DNA from: Candidatus Bathyarchaeota archaeon
GTDB lineage: Archaea; Thermoproteota; Bathyarchaeia; RBG-16-48-13; GCA-020355125
Assembly: GCA_026014905.1 (NCBI GenBank)
Contig: JAOZHK010000082.1
Span: 1-7,570, forward strand
Length of the DNA: 7,570 bases
Direction of reading: 5' to 3'
Position 1 is the stretch's first letter. Each line of letters opens with the position of its first letter. The notes beneath the pieces are model-generated. The model did no database searches and had not been told where the DNA came from. It was given only the letters and a program-made list of their open reading frames with translations. This document shows positions 1-5,971 of this stretch, one piece after another. Made by a program: the position numbers and the translations under genes.

Positions 1-10
1 ATAGTAGTCA

Positions 11-256
11 TTAAGCTTCGATCGCGTTACTTTTAAAGTTATTCTCAAAATCTAATTGATCAGAATTTGCAGGATCATCAATCTGAATAAAGCATTCGTA
101 ATTAATGCCTTCTTTTACCGAATTTATATAATATCTTTGAGTTGCGCTTTCACAAACGTTGCTATAGTAGGAGCTTTCTACGGTGTAGATCATATCTGAT
201 GCATTTGGGAATTTTATTTTAAAAGATTGCCAAGTTAATCTCATGTTACTGCTCAT
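11..256 (-). CDS. Small phage protein of unknown function, last visible gene of the appendage operon
   Basis: I do not recognise this 81-aa protein. It is mildly acidic and rich in Asn, Ser and Tyr, with no signal peptide, membrane segment or metal motif. The first ATG (254-256) overlaps the end of the 633-aa adhesin-like gene by 11 bases. A second in-frame ATG at 242-244 would give a 77-aa product starting MRLTWQSF and would begin just after the upstream stop. Neither start has a good ribosome binding site, so translation is probably coupled to the upstream gene. Its position as the distal gene of the operon suggests a tail-related or accessory role (chaperone, small fibre or lysis-linked protein), but nothing in the sequence decides among these. 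That it is a real gene is supported by tight packing and a full-length open frame. Confidence 0.7.
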   Translation of the reverse strand: MSSNMRLTWQSFKIKFPNASDMIYTVESSYYSNVCESATQRYYINSVKEGINYECFIQIDDPANSDQLDFENNFKSNAIEA

Positions 257-2147
257 AGCCGTCCCATAGTCCTAAAGATTCAAAACTACCCCCACTTAGT
301 TGTGTTACTCTCAATAATATTCTTTTTGTTCCATCACCTGCTATCTCAATGCCTGTATCCAATTCTGTTGTGCCTCCGCTATTAACCATCCCCCGTAAAA
401 AAATTAATGTTAAACCATCCCCATTTACATCTTCGTATATTTCTGCAAGCGTTCCTCTGTTCGAGACTTCGGCAAAGCCAACAAACTTATTAATGACCAA
501 CGTTTTACCGTTCGTTATCGTATAAAAATCATCATTTGTGCCTGATAATGACCCTCGAATTGTTCGCGTTACTGATGTCGTGGCCGGAGGTGCCCCCCCT
601 GTAGATGATTTTACAACTAGCTGCCCCAGAGCATCTACTTTTACTGATCTTAAGTTTGAATCATCATCTACACCTACAATGCTTACACTGGTACCTGATA
701 AATCATCTAATCTAACCCAATGAAATTCAGAGCTTGAAGGAACTGCGCCCAACGCACCTGTATTATACATTCTAATAAATACGCCTTTTTCAGAAGACCC
801 AACCCTAGATTGCCCAGCTGGAGATACGTCAAAAACTCTATTGTCATCTATTTTGCCGATAATTTTCCCAGCGCCTAAATGAGCTATCGAATATAAATGA
901 AAATTTTCGTTAGGCTTTGAACTGGTAATATCTGTTGCGTTTTCAACTCCGTCCTTTACAGTAACAATATATAAATTAGGTCCATCATATCTAAAAAATA
1001 CCCCGTTTAATTGGCTAGGGTCTAAGTATCCCCATTCTCTTCTGTTTCCTACTTCTAATTGGCTGCCAACTTTTACGCCAATTCTAAAATCTGAATAACT
1101 TCCAGAAACTTCTTTTAATTGATTCTCATTAAAGAATAATGACACAGAATCTGTAGCTGCTGTGGTTACATCCAATTCCATTGTAAATGTATTAGCTGTT
1201 TGTGTTCTTGTTGCACCACCAACGATTGTTTCTGTCCATCTGCTTACCGTATCAATAGTTTCATCAAATCCCTGAGACATAAGAGGAGTCCCCGCACCCT
1301 GTATAAGTAGTCTTCTATCTTCAGAAAATAAAATATCCTTTGATCCATCTGTAATTTTTAAAGAATCTAGGCCCTCTGTTGATACGGAGGCACAACCCAC
1401 TCTCATATTCACATCAGTTGAATTAGTTGAATTAGAATTATAAAACCTTATTGGCAAATCTGGATTAGCAATTGAAACGTCGGTACTTGTGCCTAAGTAA
1501 TTAATTGTATGCACAAGCTTACCATCGTAATAAATATAAAAGTCTCCAACGCCCAGCCATTGGAATTGGCAGTACCATAAATGTCCATTTGGATCTGGTG
1601 TTATTGTATTGTCACCATTCCAAGATGCTGCTGGTATAACTGTTTCCACGCCATCGCTTCTAAGGACAATTTCGTATTGGGTTCCGTTTAATCTTATAAA
1701 AATACCGTTATTGTCATCGTAGAGCCCCCATTCCCTTATGTTCCCTGCTATACCTGAATCCAATAATATGATTGAAAATTTTACAATTTGTCCTTTTCCT
1801 GGCGAATAATTATGAATAAAATTACTCGTTAGCTGTATCCCTGAATTGGTTTGCGCTCCGGTACTTATTTCAAGCCTACTATTGGCAACGTTATAGCTAC
1901 CTATACCTGTTGTGATTTCACTAAAATCTGTAGCGACACTGGATTGTGTAAATCTATAATCTTGTAAAAATCCTTCTGTGGCTGTTTTTAACAGACCAAA
2001 TGCTGTACGCGCGGCATTGTCTTTAGTTGCAGCTATATCGACTGATAGCTTGTTTTCCTCTGTGACCTCAACAGGTCTTGTAATATTATCTTTATTGGAT
2101 TCACCGACTATATTGGATTCGCCAAATACAAAATTTTCTGTTGTCAT
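246..2147 (-). CDS. Phage tail appendage / adhesin-like protein with two tandem lectin-like modules
   Basis: This 633-aa protein is probably a structural component of the tail tip or fibre that contacts the host surface. An N-terminal stretch (about 1-60) is followed by two diverged copies of a beta-rich module, at about residues 67-256 and 295-485. Both carry an REWG signature followed by an NG-hydrophobic-F-x-R strand (residues 138-152 and 370-386) and then a D-G-V-E turn (165-168 and 399-402). Later in each copy there is a GHLWY or FHLYS strand (188-192 and 416-420). The pattern resembles concanavalin-A-like lectin modules seen in phage tail proteins. A linker (about 486-525) leads to a C-terminal beta domain (526-633) containing DVNGDG (573-578) and ending in WDGYEQ, similar to the ends of other phage appendage proteins I recall. 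The ATG overlaps the upstream TGA (ATGA) and has no clear ribosome binding site, indicating translational coupling. The receptor, if any, cannot be inferred. Confidence 0.8.
   Translation of the reverse strand: MTTENFVFGESNIVGESNKDNITRPVEVTEENKLSVDIAATKDNAARTAFGLLKTATEGFLQDYRFTQSSVATDFSEITTGIGSYNVANSRLEISTGAQTNSGIQLTSNFIHNYSPGKGQIVKFSIILLDSGIAGNIREWGLYDDNNGIFIRLNGTQYEIVLRSDGVETVIPAASWNGDNTITPDPNGHLWYCQFQWLGVGDFYIYYDGKLVHTINYLGTSTDVSIANPDLPIRFYNSNSTNSTDVNMRVGCASVSTEGLDSLKITDGSKDILFSEDRRLLIQGAGTPLMSQGFDETIDTVSRWTETIVGGATRTQTANTFTMELDVTTAATDSVSLFFNENQLKEVSGSYSDFRIGVKVGSQLEVGNRREWGYLDPSQLNGVFFRYDGPNLYIVTVKDGVENATDITSSKPNENFHLYSIAHLGAGKIIGKIDDNRVFDVSPAGQSRVGSSEKGVFIRMYNTGALGAVPSSSEFHWVRLDDLSGTSVSIVGVDDDSNLRSVKVDALGQLVVKSSTGGAPPATTSVTRTIRGSLSGTNDDFYTITNGKTLVINKFVGFAEVSNRGTLAEIYEDVNGDGLTLIFLRGMVNSGGTTELDTGIEIAGDGTKRILLRVTQLSGGSFESLGLWDGYEQ
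693..1949 (-). repeat. Two diverged tandem protein modules inside the adhesin-like gene
   Basis: The gene contains two copies of a module of about 190 residues, encoded at about 1380-1949 (first copy) and 693-1265 (second copy). They share the order REWG, NG-x-F-x-R, DGVE, H-L-[WY], and IR-[FM]-YN. Identity is low outside these anchors and I see no long nucleotide identity, so the duplication is old or the modules were acquired separately. Boundaries are approximate. Confidence 0.65.
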
Positions 2148-2416
2148 GATATTGCTTTCGTAATATTAGCGACCAGACCATTAGCTCTTACGATTGTTTG
2201 CGTTTGAGTTTCTTTTAATATTCCGCCAACATCATATAATCTATTCACAATTTGTGTAATTAAACCGTTCGTTCTGGTCACTTCATTTTCCCTTATTTTA
2301 ATTGTCTTCCCGCTATCAGTCCAAGTAGTAATTGTTGTAATAAGCCCATTCGTCCTCGTTGGCTCTATATAAACATCTTCAAATTGCTCAATTTGTCGCT
2401 GCTTTAAGCGTGGCAT
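2144..2416 (-). CDS. Small repeat protein of the appendage operon, built from RTNGLI units
   Basis: This 90-aa protein has a short polar N-terminus (1-19) and then three consecutive units, each opening with R-[TA]-N-G-L-[IV]-x-x-I. They begin at residues 20, 47 and 77 and are about 27, 30 and 14 residues long, the last being cut short by the stop. The alternating hydrophobic/polar pattern suggests each unit is a beta hairpin, as in small fibre or baseplate decoration proteins; that role is an inference from context. The ATG lies six bases after the stop of the 232-aa gene without a recognisable ribosome binding site, and the stop overlaps the next start by four bases (ATGA). Both junctions point to coupled translation of one polycistronic message. 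Function is not known. Confidence 0.75.
   Translation of the reverse strand: MPRLKQRQIEQFEDVYIEPTRTNGLITTITTWTDSGKTIKIRENEVTRTNGLITQIVNRLYDVGGILKETQTQTIVRANGLVANITKAIS
2147..2359 (-). repeat. Three in-frame RTNGLI repeat units
   Basis: Three units of 27, 30 and 14 codons form nearly all of the small repeat gene. Units one and two open with the residues TRTNGLIT and unit three with RANGLV. The last unit is truncated by the stop codon. Similarity is clear at the start of each unit and fades towards its end. Confidence 0.7.
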
Positions 2417-2422
2417 TGTCTA

Positions 2423-3121
2423 TTATGATTCAAGAGTGTGATATTGCGCGGTTGCAACATCTGTCGTCTCGATATCGTATCCTGCGTTCACAGCAGACCA
2501 AGTAATGACTTTCCCCGCTAAAGATATTGCGCCATTTGTTTTTGCATCCTCTGTTTTACCGTTAACATGCAATGTAACATCCGTCCCGTCTATCGGGGTG
2601 AATGATAAGTTGGCCAATGTATTTGTACCTGTAATGGTAACCCTTTCAGTTTTTGGCTTCCCTCCTGTACTTGCCGGATCTTCACCAACAACAGTTTTAC
2701 TAACTCTTAAAGCCGAATCAAAAGGGAAATCTTTGTTTTCATAGTTGTATGCTATAAAAAAATCAATTGCAGTTGACGTTATCGATGCTGCGGTTTCTGT
2801 TCCAGATACAATCGTGTAATAACTTAATGTGTAGGCACCGCCAGATTCTGTTAATCGTGCGTAGACTTCATTACTGTCTATTTCAATAGCCTTTTTTGTG
2901 ACCGTATCTATTATTTCCACTTTGTTTAGTGGCGAAGTAACAATAAACCCAAGTGATGACTTGCTGCCTGTAGATGCAATAACAGAAACGCCGTCCGCCG
3001 TGGCCGCCGCTGTTATTTGAGTAGTAACTAAATCACTTGTCCCATCTGCTGTAAAGTTTTCGACGACCATACGTGAAATACGATTGTCTTCTATTTGTTT
3101 TGGTTGTAGTAATCTACCCAT
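2423..3121 (-). CDS. Beta-rich phage tail appendage protein
   Basis: This 232-aa protein is rich in Thr, Ser, Ala, Val and Ile, typical of beta-structured phage appendage proteins. The N-terminus (MGRLLQPKQIEDNRI, 1-15) is basic and may attach it to the tail. A middle region (about 20-128) has many short beta strands and ends in an FFIAYNYENKDFPFD stretch (121-135). A C-terminal domain (about 158-232) has the pattern V-T-L-x-V-N-G (182-188), then TWSA (207-210) and a D-I-E-T-T-D turn (216-221). This resembles the terminal domain of tail appendage proteins. The start is well supported: an AAGGAG ribosome binding site (3130-3135, minus strand) lies eight bases before the ATG and overlaps the stop of the upstream 157-aa gene. 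It is the only gene of the minus-strand operon with a strong site, so it may be the most highly translated. It could be a fibre, spike or head decoration protein. Confidence 0.75.
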   Translation of the reverse strand: MGRLLQPKQIEDNRISRMVVENFTADGTSDLVTTQITAAATADGVSVIASTGSKSSLGFIVTSPLNKVEIIDTVTKKAIEIDSNEVYARLTESGGAYTLSYYTIVSGTETAASITSTAIDFFIAYNYENKDFPFDSALRVSKTVVGEDPASTGGKPKTERVTITGTNTLANLSFTPIDGTDVTLHVNGKTEDAKTNGAISLAGKVITWSAVNAGYDIETTDVATAQYHTLES

Positions 3122-3134
3122 TTAATTTTCTCCT

Positions 3135-3608
3135 TTATGCTTGATACAGGTAATATATTTCTAAATCATCCCCACTATCTAGATTATAGTCTAAAATAAT
3201 CGTAATAGAAGTGCCGCTTATGAAGTAATCTCTGCCATTCTTAATTTTTTGTCCGTTTATGAATACTTTCGTTAGGTTTATGTTGATCGGAACATGAGTC
3301 AAAGTAAAAACTGTTTGTGATGCAGTTGGCGTAAATTGATCTATAAAATCCAATATCGTCTCAACGGCATTAAGATCTTCATTAAGCTCTTTAATCCCTC
3401 TTTGTTTAAGGTTTGTGATATTGAGATCGTCATACCAATTACCTGAAACCGCGCTTAGGATACGCTTTATCTGAGACCTAATAGAGTTAAGGTCCGTCTC
3501 TAAATCTGTTGAATTAGTCTCTAATTCGGTTTGGCCCGGTAATATAGAATCATCGTACAGGTCCGATTTTCTTACCTGTCTTTTCTGTCTAAATATGTTT
3601 GCTGGCAT
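3135..3608 (-). CDS. Phage appendage protein, first gene of the minus-strand operon
   Basis: This 157-aa protein begins MPANIFRQKRQVRKSDLYDD, which matches the style of a phage protein family I recall with MPAPIFRQ-type starts, supporting the chosen ATG. Residues about 28-92 are predicted helical and may form a coiled coil (ETNSTDLETDLNSIRSQIKRIL, then NEDLNAVETILDFIDQF). Residues about 98-155 form a small beta domain with F-T-L-T (101-104), V-F-I-N-G-Q (115-120), DYFISG (127-132) and a final D-D-L-E-I-Y-Y (147-153). This pattern recurs in tail fibre and appendage proteins. A trimeric structural protein is therefore plausible, though this is inference. There is no ribosome binding site at normal distance. 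A TATAAT box sits six bases before the ATG, so translation may start on a leaderless message. Its stop lies inside the ribosome binding site of the next gene. Confidence 0.75.
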   Translation of the reverse strand: MPANIFRQKRQVRKSDLYDDSILPGQTELETNSTDLETDLNSIRSQIKRILSAVSGNWYDDLNITNLKQRGIKELNEDLNAVETILDFIDQFTPTASQTVFTLTHVPININLTKVFINGQKIKNGRDYFISGTSITIILDYNLDSGDDLEIYYLYQA

Positions 3609-3614
3609 AACTCA

Positions 3615-3645
3615 ATTATACCTTACATGTAATTAAAATGTTTAA
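3615..3645 (-). promoter_or_regulatory. Promoter of the appendage operon, with -10 box six bases from the ATG
   Basis: On the minus strand a perfect TATAAT lies at 3615-3620, followed by TGAGTT and the ATG at 3606-3608. A -35 is weak: TTAAAC at 3640-3645 with a 19-base spacer, or AAACAT at 3638-3643 with 17. The region upstream is very AT-rich. Initiation about seven bases after the -10 box would fall on or next to the A of the start codon, giving a leaderless message. Confidence 0.55.
3623..3632. promoter_or_regulatory. Perfect 10-base palindrome TTACATGTAA in the appendage promoter
   Basis: TTACATGTAA lies two bases upstream of the TATAAT box of the minus-strand promoter, inside the spacer. 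A perfect palindrome at this place is a reasonable operator candidate for control of the appendage operon. Short AT-rich palindromes also arise by chance, and no second copy was seen elsewhere in the window. Confidence 0.3.
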
Positions 3646-3667
3646 GATTTTAAAAAGGTGGGAATAT

Positions 3668-3679
3668 GTAGTTGACGAC
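3668..3679. promoter_or_regulatory. Operator-like dyad over the -35 of the regulator promoter
   Basis: GTAGTTGACGAC reads as an imperfect inverted repeat (GTnGT, TG, ACnAC). It covers the -35 box of the early promoter. It is identical at 10 of 12 positions to the element at 5972-5983 over the -35 of the recT promoter. Binding by the adjacent 80-aa XRE-like protein would make this autoregulation; that link is an inference. Confidence 0.4.
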
Positions 3680-3700
3680 ATGGCTTTAAAGTGCTATTCT
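3672..3700 (+). promoter_or_regulatory. Early promoter for the Cro-like regulator gene
   Basis: The -35 box TTGACG (3672-3677) and -10 box TATTCT (3695-3700) are separated by 17 bases. A TGC triplet directly before the -10 makes it an extended -10 element. Initiation is expected near 3707, giving a leader of about 27 bases that contains the strong ribosome binding site of the regulator gene. Confidence 0.75.
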
Positions 3701-3720
3701 GTGTCTAAATAAACAAGAGA

Positions 3721-3726
3721 GGAGGT
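3721..3726 (+). promoter_or_regulatory. Ribosome binding site that fixes a TTG start
   Basis: GGAGGT lies seven bases before TTG at 3734-3736. An in-frame GTG at 3725-3727 overlaps this site and so cannot be the start it serves. The site therefore selects the TTG codon. Confidence 0.8.
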
Positions 3727-3733
3727 GTGTTTT

Positions 3734-3976
3734 TTGTCATTTAATCATAAGCTCGTGAGAAAATTAAGAAAAGAGAAATTTAAAATGACTATGGAAGAGT
3801 TCGCTGTCGAAATAAAAAAAAGAACTAAAGGGGAGGTCACAATGACATCGAAACGCTTGCATAATATAGAGACAGGAAAGCCGACATCTTTCACTTTTAG
3901 AGAATTGTCTGCGTTCTTTGATTTTCTTGGTGAGCCTACTAGTAAGTTTTTTACTGGTAAAAATAACAAGAGATGA
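3734..3976 (+). CDS. Cro/XRE-family helix-turn-helix regulator, TTG start
   Basis: This basic 80-aa protein is probably a DNA-binding repressor acting on phage promoters. It has the layout of a single XRE/Cro-type domain: helix 1 LVRKLRKEKF (7-16), MTMEEFAVEI for the helix-turn-helix entry (18-27), a recognition segment MTSKRLHNIETGK (37-49), and closing helices FRELSAFFDFLG (55-66). The N-I-E-T-G-K turn is characteristic of XRE proteins. There is no second oligomerisation or peptidase domain, so it is closer to Cro than to a CI/LexA-type repressor. The insertion KKRTKGEVT between helices makes the match somewhat loose. The start is TTG, chosen from the strong ribosome binding site. It is the first gene of the early region, directly downstream of a good promoter whose -35 box carries a dyad that it may bind. 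Confidence 0.8.
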   Translation: MSFNHKLVRKLRKEKFKMTMEEFAVEIKKRTKGEVTMTSKRLHNIETGKPTSFTFRELSAFFDFLGEPTSKFFTGKNNKR

Positions 3977-3983
3977 TATAAAC

Positions 3984-4008
3984 AAAAAAGGACTGCGCCA
4001 ACAGTCCT
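3984..4008 (-). terminator. Intrinsic terminator reading on the minus strand
   Basis: A perfect 7-bp stem (AGGACTG at 3989-3995 with CAGTCCT at 4002-4008) closes a 6-base loop. On the minus strand it is followed by a T tract (3988-3984, extended by T at the stem foot). On the plus strand the downstream sequence is TAGATTG, without a T tract, so it should not end the early transcript. Its orientation means it would stop antisense transcription before it crosses the regulator gene. It could alternatively be a processing or attenuation hairpin in the plus-strand message. Confidence 0.5.
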
Positions 4009-4036
4009 AGATTGCAAATTCAGAAAGGTTTCCATT

Positions 4037-4510
4037 ATGAATATTAACACAATTGAAGACATTAGATCAAAAAAGTCATTACTGACATCGATAAGGGAAG
4101 ATAATGAATCTCTACTAGATTCACAGCCATACGGAGAGAAAACATCTATACAGGCAATGTTCGATTGCGCGCTTACGTACTGCGATGAATTGAACACAGA
4201 GATTTATAAGTTTAGCTGCCTATCCTATCTATCTAAGTTCTACTTTACTGATGATGGATCTAGAGCGGATTTATCTAGAAAGCAACAATATTACAAAGCA
4301 AAAAACACTGTACTTGAAGCTTTAAAGCAGTTTTGTCTTTACAAGAATAATGCGCTTATCGATTCTATTAACGGTGAAACGGTTATTGATAAGGTAGAGA
4401 ATACGCCAAAGATGGTAGAGACCCCTATTGATATGCTTATAGAGAACGTTTTCATTAATCCAGAATTTAAAAAGGGACTAGAGCGTCATAGGGAGATGCA
4501 GAATGCTTAG
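4037..4510 (+). CDS. Early phage protein of unknown function
   Basis: I do not recognise this 157-aa protein. It appears mostly helical: a charged N-terminus (MNINTIEDIRSKKSLLTSIRED), a central region with several Cys and Tyr (FDCALTYCDELN at 42-53, FSCLSYLSKFYF at 59-70), and a C-terminal acidic-hydrophobic segment (PIDMLIENVFINPEFKKGLE). The cysteines are not arranged as a metal site. The ATG has an AGAAAGG ribosome binding site eight bases upstream (4022-4028). The end overlaps the next start by eight bases, so the two genes are translated together. Its place just before the exonuclease and RecT genes suggests a role in early DNA metabolism or in modifying the host, but this is context only. 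Confidence 0.75.
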   Translation: MNINTIEDIRSKKSLLTSIREDNESLLDSQPYGEKTSIQAMFDCALTYCDELNTEIYKFSCLSYLSKFYFTDDGSRADLSRKQQYYKAKNTVLEALKQFCLYKNNALIDSINGETVIDKVENTPKMVETPIDMLIENVFINPEFKKGLERHREMQNA

Positions 4511-4805
4511 GGATATGCCAAAAGGTCCATGGGACTTTACTACTATGGACGATATATTTGTTATCGTTGACGCTAACGACAAACCTGTTGCAAGCGTGCT
4601 TCCGGTTGATAACAATGTGTCACAGAAGAAGATAGCATCTTTAATCTCATACGCCCCTACCCTCTACAATGCCTCACAGGTGTATATAAAACTTGTGGAT
4701 TACCTTATAACGGAAAACATCGGCGATGAGAGCATGCGAAGAGTTCAGAAGGACGCGTCTGCTTCTCTTAAAGCAATAACGGAACTGATTCAAAGAGGTG
4801 TTTAA
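4503..4805 (+). CDS. Small early phage protein with an APxLYxA helix motif
   Basis: This 100-aa protein of unknown function has the layout of a widespread group of small phage proteins. An N-terminal KGPWDF segment (7-12) and a beta strand pair (IFVIVDANDKPVASVLP, 18-34) are followed by a helix with the motif L-I-S-Y-A-P-T-L-Y-N-A (47-57). The last motif corresponds to the APELLEAL motif common in small proteins of phage early regions. Residues 58-99 are helical. The ATG at 4503 overlaps the upstream gene by eight bases. A second ATG at 4515 (MPKGPW) is also possible, and family members often start near the KGPW segment. The stop overlaps the exonuclease start as TAATG, so the two are tightly coupled. 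No biochemical role is known to me. Confidence 0.75.
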   Translation: MLRDMPKGPWDFTTMDDIFVIVDANDKPVASVLPVDNNVSQKKIASLISYAPTLYNASQVYIKLVDYLITENIGDESMRRVQKDASASLKAITELIQRGV

Positions 4806-5719
4806 TGTCTGAGCAGGATAAATCACGTCTAGCATGGCTCGAACGCCGCAGGAAAGGAATTGGTGCAAGTGATGCGCCTAAGATACTAGGTCTTTCTAAT
4901 TTTGGAAGCGCACTAAGTATCTATATGGACAAACTTGGGCTTACTGAAGACTTTGGTATGACAGAGAGAATGGAAATAGGTCTTGATATAGAGGACACTA
5001 TTATTAAGATCTTTAAGAAGAAAACAGGTCTACGTGTCTCTCGTTTGTCTAAAGAGGTGTGGAGTAATGAACACCCATTCCTGTTCGCGACACCAGACGG
5101 AAAGGTCATTGGTCAAAAATCAGGATTAGAATGCAAGAATATTGGCATATACGATAGATCTAAATGGGAAGGTCGTATACCTGATCAGTACATGATTCAG
5201 TGCCAGCATTCTATGCTCGTTACTGGGTATGACCACTGGTATCTAGCTGCATTATTTGGTGGAAACCGATTTGAGTATTATGATATCCCTAGGGATCAAG
5301 AACTTATCGATATGATTATTCCTAAACTGGAATCCTTTTGGTTTGATAACGTTTTAACTCAAACGCCGCCAGAAGCACAAAGCATCGATGCTAGTTTATT
5401 AATTGATCAATTTCCTAATGCCCTAGATGAAGATAACCCTGTTGAGTTTGACACAGAGACTGAACGGATATTGGAGGACTATAACAATGCAAAGGAAATG
5501 GTTGATAAGTACGAGAAGAAGAAGAAAGAGTGTTCTAACATTCTTAAACAGAGACTTGGGACTAATAAATTTGGGTGGACTAGCAATCACTGCGTCACCT
5601 GGTCGAGATGGGATTCTCAAAAGGTTGATGTCAATCTCCTCAAGGAGAAACACCCCGAAATTTACAAGCAATGTCTAAAAACGTTTAAGACAGGCCGACT
5701 TTCAATTTCAGATAGATAA
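4805..5719 (+). CDS. YqaJ-family (lambda-type) phage exonuclease
   Basis: This 304-aa enzyme is predicted to be the nuclease of a phage recombination system, degrading one strand from double-stranded DNA ends to expose single strands for the annealing protein. The YqaJ domain spans about 8-185. Visible family motifs are RRKGIGASDAPKILG (15-29), a G-x-x-x-E helix (59-63), the catalytic ATPDG (95-99, metal-binding Asp98) and L-E-C-K (108-111, the E-x-K of the PD-(D/E)xK fold). QYMIQCQHSMLVTG (128-141) follows, with the conserved glutamines, and then a substrate-facing strand LAALFGGNRFEYYDI. Residues 219-250 form a charged helix, probably a coiled coil, and the C-terminal 50 residues (FGWTSNHCVTWSRW onward) are a beta-type tail often seen in YqaJ proteins. 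All key residues appear intact. The ATG overlaps the upstream stop by one base and is preceded by AAAGAGGTG. The pairing with recT downstream strongly supports the call. Confidence 0.93.
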   Translation: MSEQDKSRLAWLERRRKGIGASDAPKILGLSNFGSALSIYMDKLGLTEDFGMTERMEIGLDIEDTIIKIFKKKTGLRVSRLSKEVWSNEHPFLFATPDGKVIGQKSGLECKNIGIYDRSKWEGRIPDQYMIQCQHSMLVTGYDHWYLAALFGGNRFEYYDIPRDQELIDMIIPKLESFWFDNVLTQTPPEAQSIDASLLIDQFPNALDEDNPVEFDTETERILEDYNNAKEMVDKYEKKKKECSNILKQRLGTNKFGWTSNHCVTWSRWDSQKVDVNLLKEKHPEIYKQCLKTFKTGRLSISDR

Positions 5720-5734
5720 ATAGGAGAAACAATA

Positions 5735-5971
5735 ATGTATGCAGGAAACTACCCTGACGGAATGTTAGATAGCCACTGGGAATTTGTTCATGGCGCCAGT
5801 AGCCATATAGGTGAGACGGTCACATCGTGTGGCCACAGCGTAAAAGCTTCTATACTAGACTTTCTAGGATATGAAGACTATTACAATGCAAAGTGTCACC
5901 ATTGCCTTTATGAGCACGGTGATATCGACGAAGATACTTATGGGGAAGCAAAAAAAATGGAATATAATTAA
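5735..5971 (+). CDS. Small Cys/His protein between the exonuclease and recT, possible zinc binder
   Basis: I do not recognise this acidic 78-aa protein. It contains C-G-H (Cys32, His34) and C-H-H-C (Cys54-Cys57), which could form a single zinc site of the C-x-H plus C-x-x-C type, with other histidines at 14, 19 and 24. An aromatic-rich helix (ILDFLGYEDYYNA, 40-52) separates the two halves. It has a clear AGGAG ribosome binding site (5722-5726) eight bases before the ATG and starts 15 bases after the exonuclease stop, so it is in the same transcript. The position between nuclease and annealing protein suggests a partner or regulator of recombination; this is inference only. It ends five bases before the -35 box of the recT promoter. 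Confidence 0.75.
   Translation: MYAGNYPDGMLDSHWEFVHGASSHIGETVTSCGHSVKASILDFLGYEDYYNAKCHHCLYEHGDIDEDTYGEAKKMEYN

Noticed and set aside
538..723. Plus-strand 61-codon frames at 538-723 and 1978-2163, opposite the adhesin-like gene
   Set aside because: Both are antisense shadows without ribosome binding sites or recognisable content.
2766..2785. A further GTTGAC match (CAGTTGACGTTA) as a third operator copy
   Set aside because: It lies inside the coding region of the 232-aa gene, lacks the flanking GT and AC dyad bases, and has no promoter around it.
3984..4036. A riboswitch or small RNA between the regulator gene and the next gene
   Set aside because: Only about 60 bases are available, with one simple hairpin and no conserved riboswitch core that I recognise.
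3745..4197. A 150-codon minus-strand frame opposite the regulator gene and the start of the next gene
   Set aside because: It overlaps two better-supported plus-strand genes, contains the minus-strand terminator hairpin, has no ribosome binding site, and its product has the Phe/Leu/Ser-rich composition typical of an antisense shadow.
5427..5678. An 83-codon plus-strand frame within the exonuclease gene
   Set aside because: It lies wholly inside the exonuclease coding region in another frame, and its sequence is not protein-like.
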